From contig NZ_ATYV01000003.1 of assembly GCF_000427865.1 (NCBI RefSeq), forward strand, positions 62,001-126,000: DNA of 64,000 bases. Direction: 5' to 3'. The notes under the pieces were generated by a model. The model searched no databases. It saw nothing but the letters and a program-made list of their open reading frames with translations, and was not told the origin of the DNA. A program made the translations under genes and the position numbers. This document shows positions 43,603 through 52,145 of the stretch, in pieces; position 1 is the first letter of the stretch, and the number at the start of each line of letters is the position of its first letter. Source of the stretch: Corynebacterium sputi DSM 45148. GTDB taxonomy: Bacteria; Actinomycetota; Actinomycetes; Mycobacteriales; Mycobacteriaceae.

Positions 43603-44327
43603 GGCAACCTCTTGCTCAGCAGTCCGTCGGCGAGAATATTCACGCCGTTGATGAGTGACTGACCCTTGGACATGGAGTATTCGGTGTAGAGGATGTCGAC
43701 AGGCTCCTCGGTGACACGCCACTTCTTGTGGTCCATCACGTCGACGAATTCGCTGGCGTGACTCATGCCGTTCATCCGAAGGCTCAAACCCTCGGCGACG
43801 GTGCGATTGAACACGCGCAGGCCATTGTGAGCATCCGACAATCCGAGCCTGCGGGTCTTCGGTGACAGGAACACCACGGTCTTCAGCACCACGCGTTTGA
43901 TCAGGGGAACCTGGTCATTCTCTCCGCGAGGGCGCCCGAACCGCGTCCCGACGACAATATCCACCGGCTCTGCGCGCAACCGCGCAATCATCGCGAGGAC
44001 GTCCTTGACCTGGTGCTGACCGTCCGCGTCAAAGGTGACGAAGACCTCTGCGCCCGGCTGCGAGCGGGCGTATTCGACACCGGTCTGCAGTGCAGCGCCC
44101 TGTCCGAGGTTCACTGGGTGATTAACCAGGTGCGCCCCGGCGGCGTGGATCTCAATGGCGGAGTTATCCCGCGAGCCGTCATTGACCGCGACGATGTTAG
44201 GGAAGGTCTGCCGGGCGTGCTCCAGCACTTCCCGGATCACTGTGCCTTCGTTGAAGCACGGCACGATGAGCCATGTGTCGGAGTAGTCGGTAGGTTGCGC
44301 CGACTCTCCCTCTGATTCCGCAGTCAT
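43599..44327 (-). CDS. GT2 polyprenyl-phosphate glycosyltransferase (PpgS-like)
   Basis: 242 residues, GT-A fold. V-P-C-F-N-E-G near 22, N-D-G-S near 49, and the metal-binding F-D-A-D-G with Asp100 and Asp102. Dolichol-phosphate-mannose-synthase-like enzymes of this type load a sugar onto decaprenyl phosphate at the inner membrane face. With the DUF2304 gene it resembles the mycobacterial Rv3631-Rv3632 pair, which makes the galactosamine donor for arabinogalactan. The start is supported by TATGAT 8 bases upstream. Confidence 0.85.
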   Translation of the reverse strand: MTAESEGESAQPTDYSDTWLIVPCFNEGTVIREVLEHARQTFPNIVAVNDGSRDNSAIEIHAAGAHLVNHPVNLGQGAALQTGVEYARSQPGAEVFVTFDADGQHQVKDVLAMIARLRAEPVDIVVGTRFGRPRGENDQVPLIKRVVLKTVVFLSPKTRRLGLSDAHNGLRVFNRTVAEGLSLRMNGMSHASEFVDVMDHKKWRVTEEPVDILYTEYSMSKGQSLINGVNILADGLLSKRLP

Positions 44328-44335
44328 GGTCCCTG

Positions 44336-44341
44336 ATCATA
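44336..44341 (-). promoter_or_regulatory. -10 hexamer TATGAT of leaderless gene
   Basis: On the minus strand TATGAT is followed by 8 bases and ATG at 44327. Confidence 0.45.
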
Positions 44342-44387
44342 TAGTCCGAGAGTTGGGTATCGGTGTTACACCCGTGTTCTGGCCGGG

Positions 44388-45239
44388 TTAGTTGCGTCGG
44401 AAGATTAGTGCGTAGGTCTTGCGTAGGAGGTTGGTGGGCAGCGCCCGAAAGGCGCTGCGGAGCAACAGGTTGGCATAAGACCTGGGCTTCCCGACGATCC
44501 CTTCCTGCACTAACACCCTCTGCATCATCAACTCCGAGCGCCACATATCGGTGCCCTTCCTCCGGGCCAACATGGAGTCACCGGCCCGGAAGAGGGTCAG
44601 TGCCTCTGGCATGTTGCCGAAGCGAATCCCCTTGGCGAGCAGCCGTGCCCATAGGTCGTAGTCCTCCATGAAGGGCAGGTGTCGGTAGCCACCGACGTCG
44701 CGGATCTTCTCCGTGCGTACGAGGACTGATGGATGGTTCACCGGAGCGTTGATCTTGGCGTAACGGCGGATCGCGCGGTGCTTTTCCGGGAGAGCGCGGA
44801 TGCCCAGGGAGGCCTCCTCGGGAGTTGCACCGGCGGCGACCTGTTCGGCATCGAATTCCAGCAGGGCGGTGCCCACTACATCGAGGCCGTGGCGGTCTGC
44901 GTAGGCGAGCTGTGCTGCGAGCCGGTCTGGTCGGGCGATGTCGTCGGAGTCTAAGCGGGCGACCCAGTCAGTGCGCACGTTCTCGATGCCGGTGTTACTG
45001 GCAGGGCCGCTGCCTTGGTTCAGAGGATTGCGGATGACACGGAAGTCCTCTGGGTGCGCTGCCGCGTGGCGGTCAATGACGGCGTTGAGTTCATCGCCGA
45101 CAGGTCCATCGACGACCAATACGACTTCGTCTGCGGGCCGGGTTTGCTCCCAGGTGCTGGAGAGCGCGTCATCGAGCGGCCCCGGTTTCTCCCCGTGGTA
45201 GACGGTCATGAGGAAGGAGACGGTGTCGTGCGAAGTCAT
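44388..45239 (-). CDS. GT2 family glycosyltransferase
   Basis: 283 residues. GT-A fold with V-S-F-L-M-T-V-Y near 7, V-V-D-G near 42 and L-D-S-D-D (96-100) as nucleotide-sugar and metal site. F-M-E-D-Y-D-L-W near 190 is the acceptor-base region of wall or capsule rhamnosyl/galactosyl transferases. The acceptor is unknown. TACGCT lies 6 bases before the ATG. The gene lies between the polyprenyl-phosphate enzyme and the flippase-like gene. Copy 6 of the 11-mer overlaps its 3' part. Confidence 0.83.
   Translation of the reverse strand: MTSHDTVSFLMTVYHGEKPGPLDDALSSTWEQTRPADEVVLVVDGPVGDELNAVIDRHAAAHPEDFRVIRNPLNQGSGPASNTGIENVRTDWVARLDSDDIARPDRLAAQLAYADRHGLDVVGTALLEFDAEQVAAGATPEEASLGIRALPEKHRAIRRYAKINAPVNHPSVLVRTEKIRDVGGYRHLPFMEDYDLWARLLAKGIRFGNMPEALTLFRAGDSMLARRKGTDMWRSELMMQRVLVQEGIVGKPRSYANLLLRSAFRALPTNLLRKTYALIFRRN
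44486..44496 (-). repeat. Dispersed 11-mer CGTCGGGAAGC, copy 6
   Basis: Exact minus-strand copy inside, and in the sense direction of, the GT2 gene. Confidence 0.8.
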
Positions 45240-45245
45240 GGGGAT

Positions 45246-45251
45246 AGCGTA
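45246..45251 (-). promoter_or_regulatory. -10 hexamer TACGCT of leaderless gene
   Basis: On the minus strand TACGCT is followed by 6 bases and ATG at 45239. Confidence 0.4.
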
Positions 45252-45256
45252 CGGCT

Positions 45257-46597
45257 CTATCTATCGGAGAGGTCGACGGTGGAGGTGGTTCGCCTGGAGG
45301 TGGACAGTCGCCACAGATGCAGGGCGATGCCAAGGCCTGGTCCGATGATCAGCGCGGCGGAAGTGGCCCACAACAGCGGAGCGGGCAGGAACAGGATGCC
45401 GGTGGCTGTGACAGTCGCTAGGACCCAGCCGCCGAGATAGGTGCGGTGATGGTTGGTCGCGAGCATGACCGAACCGGTGACCATAAGGATGGCCGTGGTC
45501 GTCGCACCCAGAGTCAGCGCGAACAGTCCGGCGCCTGGGATCATGTACCCGCCTGGCAGGATCTGCAGGATCCAGGGTCCGATCAACCATGCAGCAGCAG
45601 AACCAATCAGGCCGAATGCGGCCAGTGCCCCGAGCGGCTTGGCCAGAGTCACCAGCGGGTGCCGGTCGTCTTTCACGAAGTACACGATGATGGCGTTCTG
45701 GAACTTCTCCAGCGGCATCAGCAGCGGCGCACGGGTCAGCAGCACGGCGTAGGAAATACCGGCAGCGGTGACAGCGACCGCTCCAGCAGTGGCATTCTCA
45801 AGGTCCGCGCCACCGGAGGAACCGGCTCCGTAGCGGCTAGCCAGGACCACGAGGGTAGGGAAACCGGTGACCAACAACGCTGAGGCTCCCGATGCTCCCA
45901 TCGCCGTCACCATCAACGGAATGAACCGACGAGTGGGGACATCTGCCCGCTGGGTCAAAGCCTGACGCGAGGCCGGACTGAAGGCGAGGATGATCAACCA
46001 ACTCACTGTGCCGAGCGCAGTGATGACGAGGAATGACAACAAACCCCAGCCGAGACTGAACGCCACGCCAGCCAAGACCAGTCGGCAGAGCACGTCCAGC
46101 ATGATCAGCATTGCGTACTGCTTCCATAGCCCCGCGCCGGACAGAAGCCCTGAGACCGCCGCCTGCACCGCGTACAGACCAAGGCCCGCCGCCATGAGCA
46201 GCACCGCCCACGCGAGGTTGTCCTGCACGATGAACCGCATCCAGAACGGCCCGCTGATCGCGAAGAACGCGAATGTCACCAGTCCAACACCGGCAGCGAT
46301 GACGATCGGACGGGCCATCGGGCCCTGGTCCTCAGTGAGGGTGGGAGTGGAGTGGGGTAGGGAGGCGTCGGGAAGCGAATCGTTAAGAGCCCCAGCGCGC
46401 CGGGCCTTGTCCGCCGACCCGACGGTCCGAGTCGTTTCCTGCATCAGACCGCCCAGCACACCGGTGAAGGCGAAGAACAGGCCCCAATAGGCCGTGAACT
46501 GCTCGTTCACGGAGATAGTGAGGGTGTTCGCCGACAGGAATAGAATGCCGAAACTTGCGGCGGCGGCGATGATCGTCGCCAGGGTCAGCCATCTCAC
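45257..46597 (-). CDS. Polysaccharide flippase-like membrane protein
   Basis: 446 residues with 11-12 helices spread along the chain and no large soluble domain, the profile of MOP/Wzx-type lipid-linked sugar exporters (compare Rv3630 beside ppgS). GTG 46597 is preferred: it places a helix directly at the N-terminus and lies seven bases after the peptidase stop, whereas the longer frame starts inside the peptidase. Copy 7 of the 11-mer lies on the opposite strand in a loop-coding region. Confidence 0.72.
   Translation of the reverse strand: MRWLTLATIIAAAASFGILFLSANTLTISVNEQFTAYWGLFFAFTGVLGGLMQETTRTVGSADKARRAGALNDSLPDASLPHSTPTLTEDQGPMARPIVIAAGVGLVTFAFFAISGPFWMRFIVQDNLAWAVLLMAAGLGLYAVQAAVSGLLSGAGLWKQYAMLIMLDVLCRLVLAGVAFSLGWGLLSFLVITALGTVSWLIILAFSPASRQALTQRADVPTRRFIPLMVTAMGASGASALLVTGFPTLVVLASRYGAGSSGGADLENATAGAVAVTAAGISYAVLLTRAPLLMPLEKFQNAIIVYFVKDDRHPLVTLAKPLGALAAFGLIGSAAAWLIGPWILQILPGGYMIPGAGLFALTLGATTTAILMVTGSVMLATNHHRTYLGGWVLATVTATGILFLPAPLLWATSAALIIGPGLGIALHLWRLSTSRRTTSTVDLSDR
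46366..46376 (+). repeat. Dispersed 11-mer CGTCGGGAAGC, copy 7
   Basis: Exact plus-strand copy, antisense to a cytoplasmic-loop segment of the flippase-like gene, preceded by GGGAGG. Confidence 0.8.
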
Positions 46598-46604
46598 GCA
46601 GCGG

Positions 46605-48107
46605 TCACCACAGTTCGTTGTCGGAGGCCACGGCTTCGTCGGCGCGCTCCTCAGCGGCGTCGCTGATGCGGCTGCCGAGCCTGGTGATCGCGGCGCCCAA
46701 CTTGGAGGCGGGAGCCTTCGCCGCGCCGCCAATGGCTTCATGCGGATCAACACCAGGCGCCGACGGATTCACCGGGAACGCCGGCAGCGCCGAGCGATAC
46801 AGCCACACCTCGAACAAGGTGTCCAGGTGGCTGGTGGTGATGCCATTTTCGCGGCAGAGGCGATTGGCCTGGGCGCGGAAATCGACGGTGTCGACCACAC
46901 TATGGCGATTGCGGGTGGTCCAGCGTTGGATGAGTTCGAAGAAGAGATCGTCGCCAAGCAGCAGTCGCAGCGCGTGGACGGTGAGGGCGCCGCGCTTGTA
47001 CAGGCGGTCGTCGAACATGTCCTTCGGGCCCGGATCAGAGATGAGGAGGTCCTGGGGCTTGCGCAGCAAGTTGTCATAGTGATGACGGGCGAACTCGGAA
47101 GCGGGACGGCGCCCAGAGCGCTCCGCCCACAGCCACTCGGCGTAGCAGGCAAAACCCTCATTGAGCCAGATGTCGCGCCACTGAGTGATACCCACGGAGT
47201 TACCGAACCACTGGTGGGACAACTCGTGCGCGATCAGTCGAGTCCAGGAATCCTCGCCGGTGGCGTGATTCGAGCCGAAGATCGACATGCCCTGGGCTTC
47301 CAGAGGGATCTCCAGGGTGTCTTCGACGACGACCACGCGATAATCTGGGAACGGGTACGGGCCGAACATCTCGGCGTACTGGTCGAGCATGTGGCCCTGG
47401 TCGCGGAAGTCATGGCGGATGCGAGTGGCCAGTTCCTTCGGCGCCCACACCGTCACCGGCACTGAGTCGCATTCGATGGGGATCTCTACGAACTCGCCGA
47501 CCTGGATGGTGACGAGGTACGTAGCGACAGGTTCTTCGGACTCGAAGGTCCAGCGCTTACGGGAACCGCCGACCTTCTCCGGTGCCTTCGGCACACCAGT
47601 TGCCACCACGGCGTACGGAGCATCCGTGACCATGGTGATGGTGTATCGAGCCTTGGTCTCAGGGTCGTCATCACACGGGAACCACGACGCAGCACCGATC
47701 GGCTGCGAGGCGACGAGGGAGCCGTTTTCCAACTCCTCCCAGCCCAGCTCGCCCCACCGAGAGCCAACGGGTCCCGGTGTGCCGGAGTACTTCACGGTCA
47801 GCGTGAAGGTCTCTTCCGGCTGGATCTCCCGGTCGAAGTAGATCCGCAATTTGCGGCCGGACTGACGCCATCGTTTCACATCCAGATCGGTGCCACGGAT
47901 CTCGGTATCGGCATCGACGGCGTCAACGCCCAACACGTCCGCGAAGTCCAGCGTCATGCGGTCGATGTGGGCGTTGGCCTCGATCTTCAGCGTCGCCGTC
48001 GCCTTTAGGCGGTTCGGACCCACGCGGTAGTCGAGGTCAAGGTGGTAGTGGTCAACACGGAATCCCAGGTTGAAGGGGATTTCGGTGTAGTTGTTGGCTG
48101 CGTGCAC
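46605..48107 (-). CDS. M1-family zinc aminopeptidase
   Basis: 500 residues. An N-terminal beta domain (about 1-190), then the catalytic domain with H-E-L-S-H (His294, Glu295, His298) and the third zinc ligand Glu317, 18 residues later, in W-L-N-E-G-F-A. The usual G-x-M-E-N exopeptidase loop is altered to A-Q-G-M-S near 272. Family length is often 850, so this is the short actinobacterial form without the large C-terminal domain. GTG 48107 is chosen because TAAGGT lies exactly 6 bases before it; GTG 48113 would add two residues. Confidence 0.85.
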   Translation of the reverse strand: MHAANNYTEIPFNLGFRVDHYHLDLDYRVGPNRLKATATLKIEANAHIDRMTLDFADVLGVDAVDADTEIRGTDLDVKRWRQSGRKLRIYFDREIQPEETFTLTVKYSGTPGPVGSRWGELGWEELENGSLVASQPIGAASWFPCDDDPETKARYTITMVTDAPYAVVATGVPKAPEKVGGSRKRWTFESEEPVATYLVTIQVGEFVEIPIECDSVPVTVWAPKELATRIRHDFRDQGHMLDQYAEMFGPYPFPDYRVVVVEDTLEIPLEAQGMSIFGSNHATGEDSWTRLIAHELSHQWFGNSVGITQWRDIWLNEGFACYAEWLWAERSGRRPASEFARHHYDNLLRKPQDLLISDPGPKDMFDDRLYKRGALTVHALRLLLGDDLFFELIQRWTTRNRHSVVDTVDFRAQANRLCRENGITTSHLDTLFEVWLYRSALPAFPVNPSAPGVDPHEAIGGAAKAPASKLGAAITRLGSRISDAAEERADEAVASDNELW

Positions 48108-48113
48108 TCCCAC

Positions 48114-48119
48114 ACCTTA
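48114..48119 (-). promoter_or_regulatory. -10 hexamer TAAGGT of leaderless gene
   Basis: On the minus strand TAAGGT is followed by 6 bases and GTG at 48107. It overlaps the alternative GTG at 48113, which therefore would probably not be in the transcript. Confidence 0.4.
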
Positions 48120-48163
48120 ACGCCAAAAGCGCAGAACGACCCGCTTGTGCCCGAGCGGCTGCC

Positions 48164-50251
48164 TCAGCGACCTGTACTGATCTTCTCCGTGATCCAGCTG
48201 TAGATCAGAGCCTCGGCGAAGGCAGCCTGCTTATTGTCGGCAGCTCCACCGTGACCGCCTTCGATGTTCTCCCAGTAGTCGACCGGTTGGCCGGCTTCCT
48301 TGAGCAACCACGCCAGTGAGCGAGCGTGCGCCGGATGAACGCGATCATCCCGGGTAGAGGTGGTAACTAGCACCGGCGGATAGGTCCGATCGGTGGCCGC
48401 GGCGACACGCTGGACAGGGGAGTATCGCTTAATGACCTCACGCTCGGCCGGATCATCCGGGTCGCCGTATTCAGCCATCCACGACGCTCCTGCCGACAGC
48501 CGGTGGTACCGCATCATGTCCGCCAGCGGAACCTGGGAGACGACCGCCCCAACCAATTCTGGATAAGAGGTCAGACAGACCGCGGTGAGGAGGCCTCCAT
48601 TGGAACCGCCACGCACCGCGAGTGTTTCTGCGTCGGTGTAGCCACGCTCAACCAGGTCCTGCAGCACCGCACGGTGATCCTCGAAGACCTTCTCTCGGTC
48701 GAGCTTTACCGCCTGGGAATGCCACTGCGGACCGAACTCGCCGCCGCCGCGCAGATTCGCTTGGACGGCGAGCCCGCCCTGGCTGAGCCATGCGATTCCG
48801 GAGACTGCCGAGTATCCCGGCAACAGGGAGACCTCGAATCCGCCATAGGCGTTCACCAGGGTGGGGCGCTTTTCTCCATCCAGGTACCCGGAGACCCGGT
48901 ATGGAATCTTGGTCCCGTCTGCGGAAGTGGCCCAGTGTTGGATGGTGGACATGCCCGCGGCGTTGAAACGCTCGGGAGCGGAGCGGACGACTTCTGGTCG
49001 GATCTCGCCGAGGACACCGCGCAGCAGCGTCGATGGCTGCAATGTGGAGGAGGCCAGTAGCCAGATCTCGTCGTCGCGGGTGGGGGAGGTACCAGCGACC
49101 TGGACGGTGGCTTGTTCTGGAAGCCCCTCGACGATTCCTGGCTCCCACTCTGCCGGGCTGCCGGTGATGGTGAAGGTTTTGAGGACGGTGGCGACGTCGT
49201 GAAGCAACGTCAGTACCAGGTAGTTTTCCGTCCACGCGAAGGACTTGAGCGAGGTGTGCTCGTCAGGTGAGAAGAGAATGGTGCTCTCCCGGTCGCCGTC
49301 GAGCCAGCCCTTCAGATCCGCCACGGCGAGGGCGCCAGAGGGGATCGCCCCGAAGTCTGTGCGCGGGAGGATGATCAGGTGCTCGCGGTGAACGGAGACC
49401 TCACAGTCATCCGGCACGTCGATCTTGCGCAGGTCGCCGTCGACTTCGACGAAACTCTCGGAGTTGTAAAAGTCGATGGCGCGCTCAACGAAGAGGCGCT
49501 TAAAACCCTCGGTCAGGTCGAATCCTGCACCAACGGCGACATCAGTGGATGCACCTTCGTAGACAATCTCGGCGCGTTCCAGGGGCTCGCCGCGACGCCA
49601 CTTGCGGACCTGGCGCGGGTATCCGGAGTCGGTCAGCGTGCCCTCGCCGAGATCAGTGCCGATGTACAGCAGATCAGGGCCAGCCCAGGACACGTCGGTC
49701 TTGGCTTCAGACACAGTGAAGGGGGCCTCGGTGCCGTCCTCGCAATCGTCGAGGAAACGCAGATTCACCAGATCGAATTCACGGATGACGACAGCGTCCG
49801 CGCCACCACGGGACAGGCGCAGCAGCGCGCGATCGTAGTTCGGACGCAGGACGTGGGAGCCCTTCCACACCCAGTTCTCGTCCTCCTGCTCGGCCAGGGC
49901 GTCCAAGTCCAGGACGGTCTCCCATTCGGTGGCACCGCCGTCGCTGCCGGGGCTGCCGTCAAGATAAGAATCCAGCGTCGTCCGACGCCACAGTCCGCGG
50001 GGATGCTCGGAGTCAACCCAGAAGTTGTACAAGTGCTCGCCGCGCCGGGCGGGGAAGGGGATGCGGTCGTCGGCGTCGAGGGCAGAGAGGATCTGCTGCT
50101 CCAGGGCAGTGCGATTTCCCGATTCCTTGCCGGGCCCTGGGATCCTCCCAGAGGTGCCGTCGGACCAGGCCTTCGCCCACTCAAGGGCTTGCTCACCTTC
50201 GATGTCATCGAGCCAGGACGGGACGCGGTCAGTGGAGAGGAAAACAGTCAT
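48164..50251 (-). CDS. Prolyl oligopeptidase (S9A)
   Basis: 695 residues, the normal family length. An N-terminal seven-bladed propeller (about 70-440) gates a C-terminal alpha/beta hydrolase domain. The triad is Ser550 (R-G-G-S-N-G-G), Asp635 or 636 (T-R-D-D-R-V-H) and His667 (E-G-G-H-G). It cleaves after proline in short peptides, and with no signal peptide it should be cytoplasmic. It is followed on the same strand by the M1 peptidase, so the two may serve peptide recycling. Confidence 0.92.
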   Translation of the reverse strand: MTVFLSTDRVPSWLDDIEGEQALEWAKAWSDGTSGRIPGPGKESGNRTALEQQILSALDADDRIPFPARRGEHLYNFWVDSEHPRGLWRRTTLDSYLDGSPGSDGGATEWETVLDLDALAEQEDENWVWKGSHVLRPNYDRALLRLSRGGADAVVIREFDLVNLRFLDDCEDGTEAPFTVSEAKTDVSWAGPDLLYIGTDLGEGTLTDSGYPRQVRKWRRGEPLERAEIVYEGASTDVAVGAGFDLTEGFKRLFVERAIDFYNSESFVEVDGDLRKIDVPDDCEVSVHREHLIILPRTDFGAIPSGALAVADLKGWLDGDRESTILFSPDEHTSLKSFAWTENYLVLTLLHDVATVLKTFTITGSPAEWEPGIVEGLPEQATVQVAGTSPTRDDEIWLLASSTLQPSTLLRGVLGEIRPEVVRSAPERFNAAGMSTIQHWATSADGTKIPYRVSGYLDGEKRPTLVNAYGGFEVSLLPGYSAVSGIAWLSQGGLAVQANLRGGGEFGPQWHSQAVKLDREKVFEDHRAVLQDLVERGYTDAETLAVRGGSNGGLLTAVCLTSYPELVGAVVSQVPLADMMRYHRLSAGASWMAEYGDPDDPAEREVIKRYSPVQRVAAATDRTYPPVLVTTSTRDDRVHPAHARSLAWLLKEAGQPVDYWENIEGGHGGAADNKQAAFAEALIYSWITEKISTGR

Positions 50252-50289
50252 GACTCCCTAACGTACTTCCGGACTTCGGCTGCCGTCCG

Positions 50290-50502
50290 CTATCTGCGTT
50301 TGCGGTTGCGGTTGCGGTAATAGTCCGGCCGGTTTTGGAAGGACTCGCGGTTACGGAACCAGAAGACGAATGCAGCGCCTGCAGCACAGACGCCGAAGAT
50401 GAACGCGAACCCCCACCAGTCGTCATTTCGCAGACCGACAAACAGCCCGAAGCCGATACCAAGTGCGAGGATCGGTAACCAGTTCCAGTCAAGCCTCTTC
50501 AT
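50290..50502 (-). CDS. Small membrane protein, hypothetical
   Basis: 70 residues. Two helices (about 8-24 and 30-48) and a strongly basic Arg/Asn-rich tail (about 49-70). AAGGAG seven bases before ATG supports translation. No family recognised. It lies 38 bases upstream of the oligopeptidase gene. Confidence 0.6.
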   Translation of the reverse strand: MKRLDWNWLPILALGIGFGLFVGLRNDDWWGFAFIFGVCAAGAAFVFWFRNRESFQNRPDYYRNRNRKRR

Positions 50503-50601
50503 GGAAACTCCTTGATCGGGCAGTAGACGTTGTCACCTCGAGGCTAACAACGACTAACGCCCACCCCGCTGATGTGCGGGATGGACGGGGGATGGAAGTG
50601 C

Positions 50602-51858
50602 CTAGACTTCGTCGTTTACCTCGACCTCATCGTCGGTGGCTTCGTCTTCGTTCTGATCGTTGGCGTTGTCGTCGCCATCGAACAGCACGTCAGAGAACAG
50701 GTTGTCCCATGAGGAGTGCAGGTCATCCTGCCAGTAGCCCCAGGAGTGAGTTCCGGTGTTGCGGAAGTCGAAGTCGATGTCCTCGGTGACGCCCAGGTCG
50801 CCGAGCTCGGACTGCAGATTCAGGGTGCAGGCCGCGGTGACAGCTTCGATAACCGATCCGGTGGTGCGCTGCGGCATCATGTTGATTTCCGACTCGAGGG
50901 TCGGCTCCGGAGCTCGGTCCCACTCGCCCCACAGACCATTGCCCGTAGAGATGAACAGCGGGGTGCCGCCGAGGAGGTCGGCGTTGACCAGGGCGTCATT
51001 GCGGACCCAGGCGTCAGAGCCGGGCTCGCCCCACATGTCGGTGGCATCGACACCGGCGCGGTCCAGAACCAACTGGACGAAGGCGGAGCCGAAGCGGTCG
51101 GAGGTCTGCGGGCAGCCGGAGAAGGATGCCACTCCGTCGTAAAGCTCCGGGTGCTGCTCGGCGTAGACCAGCACGGAGGATGCGGACATGCTCATGCCGA
51201 CGATGCCGCGCTTGCCGTTGCCACCGATCTCAGCCTCCAGGGCCTCGGGGAGCTCGCGGGTCAGGAAGGTCTCCCAGTACTGCTTCTCGAAGTCCGTCTC
51301 CTCGCTCTCCCAGTCGGTGTAATAGGAGAACGCGCCGGCCTGGACGATGACGACGTTTACGTCCTTGTCGCTGAAGTAGTCCACGATGTCCGTCTGGTAC
51401 AGCCAGGAGGCAGTGCCTTCGCCGCCATCGGCGCCGTTGAGGATGTACAGCGTTGGACGAGGCGCGTCCGGGTCCTCACCCTCGGGCCAGATGCGGGCCA
51501 GCGGGACAGCCTTCTCCATGGTCGGGGCGGTGGCCCATATGACCTCGGTGTTGTCGTGGCCCTCCAGCAGACTCATCCAGGGGCGCTCGGGCAGACCAGA
51601 TTCGGCCAGTGCATCGCCGCGGAAGATCGTCGAAGGTTCGATCGTCTCCTCGCTCGTCTCGTCAGCCTCGGCGACTTTATCGTCCTTGAGCTCAGCCTTG
51701 AAATCATCCTCGAGAGCGTCGAGGGACACCGGCACCGGGGCGTCCTCGGTCTCAATCGGGGCTGCATAAGCCGCGGTCGTACCCAGCGACATGGCCAACG
51801 CCACTGCGGTCGCGGCCACTGCCGCCCTCCGGGTTCGCTGGATATTAGGGCTGCGCAT
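50602..51858 (-). CDS. Secreted mycolyltransferase-like esterase
   Basis: 418 residues. Signal peptide of about 33 residues (twin Arg-rich start, cleavage near A-Y-A-A). A linker is followed by an antigen 85/Cmt-type alpha/beta hydrolase domain: G-M-S-M-S with nucleophile Ser223 and catalytic His371 in G-T-H-S-W. In corynebacteria such proteins transfer corynomycolates to trehalose or arabinogalactan outside the membrane. Position before lpd matches C. glutamicum cmt genes. The C-terminal 25 residues are almost all D, E and N, an unusual acidic tail. A related esterase role cannot be excluded. Confidence 0.82.
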   Translation of the reverse strand: MRSPNIQRTRRAAVAATAVALAMSLGTTAAYAAPIETEDAPVPVSLDALEDDFKAELKDDKVAEADETSEETIEPSTIFRGDALAESGLPERPWMSLLEGHDNTEVIWATAPTMEKAVPLARIWPEGEDPDAPRPTLYILNGADGGEGTASWLYQTDIVDYFSDKDVNVVIVQAGAFSYYTDWESEETDFEKQYWETFLTRELPEALEAEIGGNGKRGIVGMSMSASSVLVYAEQHPELYDGVASFSGCPQTSDRFGSAFVQLVLDRAGVDATDMWGEPGSDAWVRNDALVNADLLGGTPLFISTGNGLWGEWDRAPEPTLESEINMMPQRTTGSVIEAVTAACTLNLQSELGDLGVTEDIDFDFRNTGTHSWGYWQDDLHSSWDNLFSDVLFDGDDNANDQNEDEATDDEVEVNDEV

Positions 51859-51923
51859 GGGTGAAATCTCCCTGTGTGAGGTGCGGGACAGTAAGTGCCG
51901 TTCCCGCAGACGTGCTGTGGTCA

Positions 51924-51962
51924 ATGTGACTAATGGTACGGGATTCAACTCAATAGTCACAT
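51924..51962. repeat. Nine-base inverted repeat at esterase promoter
   Basis: ATGTGACTA and TAGTCACAT are exact complements separated by 21 bases. Between them TACCAT (minus strand, 51933-51938) could be the -10 of the esterase gene. The half-sites contain TGTGA, the GlxR half-site, but the spacing is far wider than a GlxR operator. Confidence 0.4.
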
Positions 51963-52070
51963 ACGTAACATCAGAAACATTGTGTCCGCGGGGCTTGCCG
52001 CGAATCGCCTGCGGTCACTGCCGCACAGTCAGGCAGGCGTGAAGGGATGTGGGGGATGGGACGAGGAGAG

Positions 52071-52081
52071 CGTCGGGAAGC
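52071..52081 (+). repeat. Dispersed 11-mer CGTCGGGAAGC, copy 8
   Basis: Exact copy in the lpd upstream region, 65 bases before the start codon and not beside a hairpin. Confidence 0.8.
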
Positions 52082-52132
52082 AAAAATCCTTTCGCCGAAA
52101 ACCCTTAGGTGACGTGACCCTCATGTTCCGGT

Positions 52133-52138
52133 TATCCT
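52133..52138 (+). promoter_or_regulatory. -10 hexamer TATCCT of leaderless lpd
   Basis: TATCCT is followed by 7 bases and GTG at 52146. Confidence 0.55.
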
Positions 52139-52145
52139 TGGCCCC

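Noticed and set aside
50716..51864. 382-codon plus-strand frame opposite the mycolyltransferase-like gene
   Set aside because: It is a mirror of a gene with signal peptide, catalytic motifs and ribosome site; the antisense product has no recognisable features.
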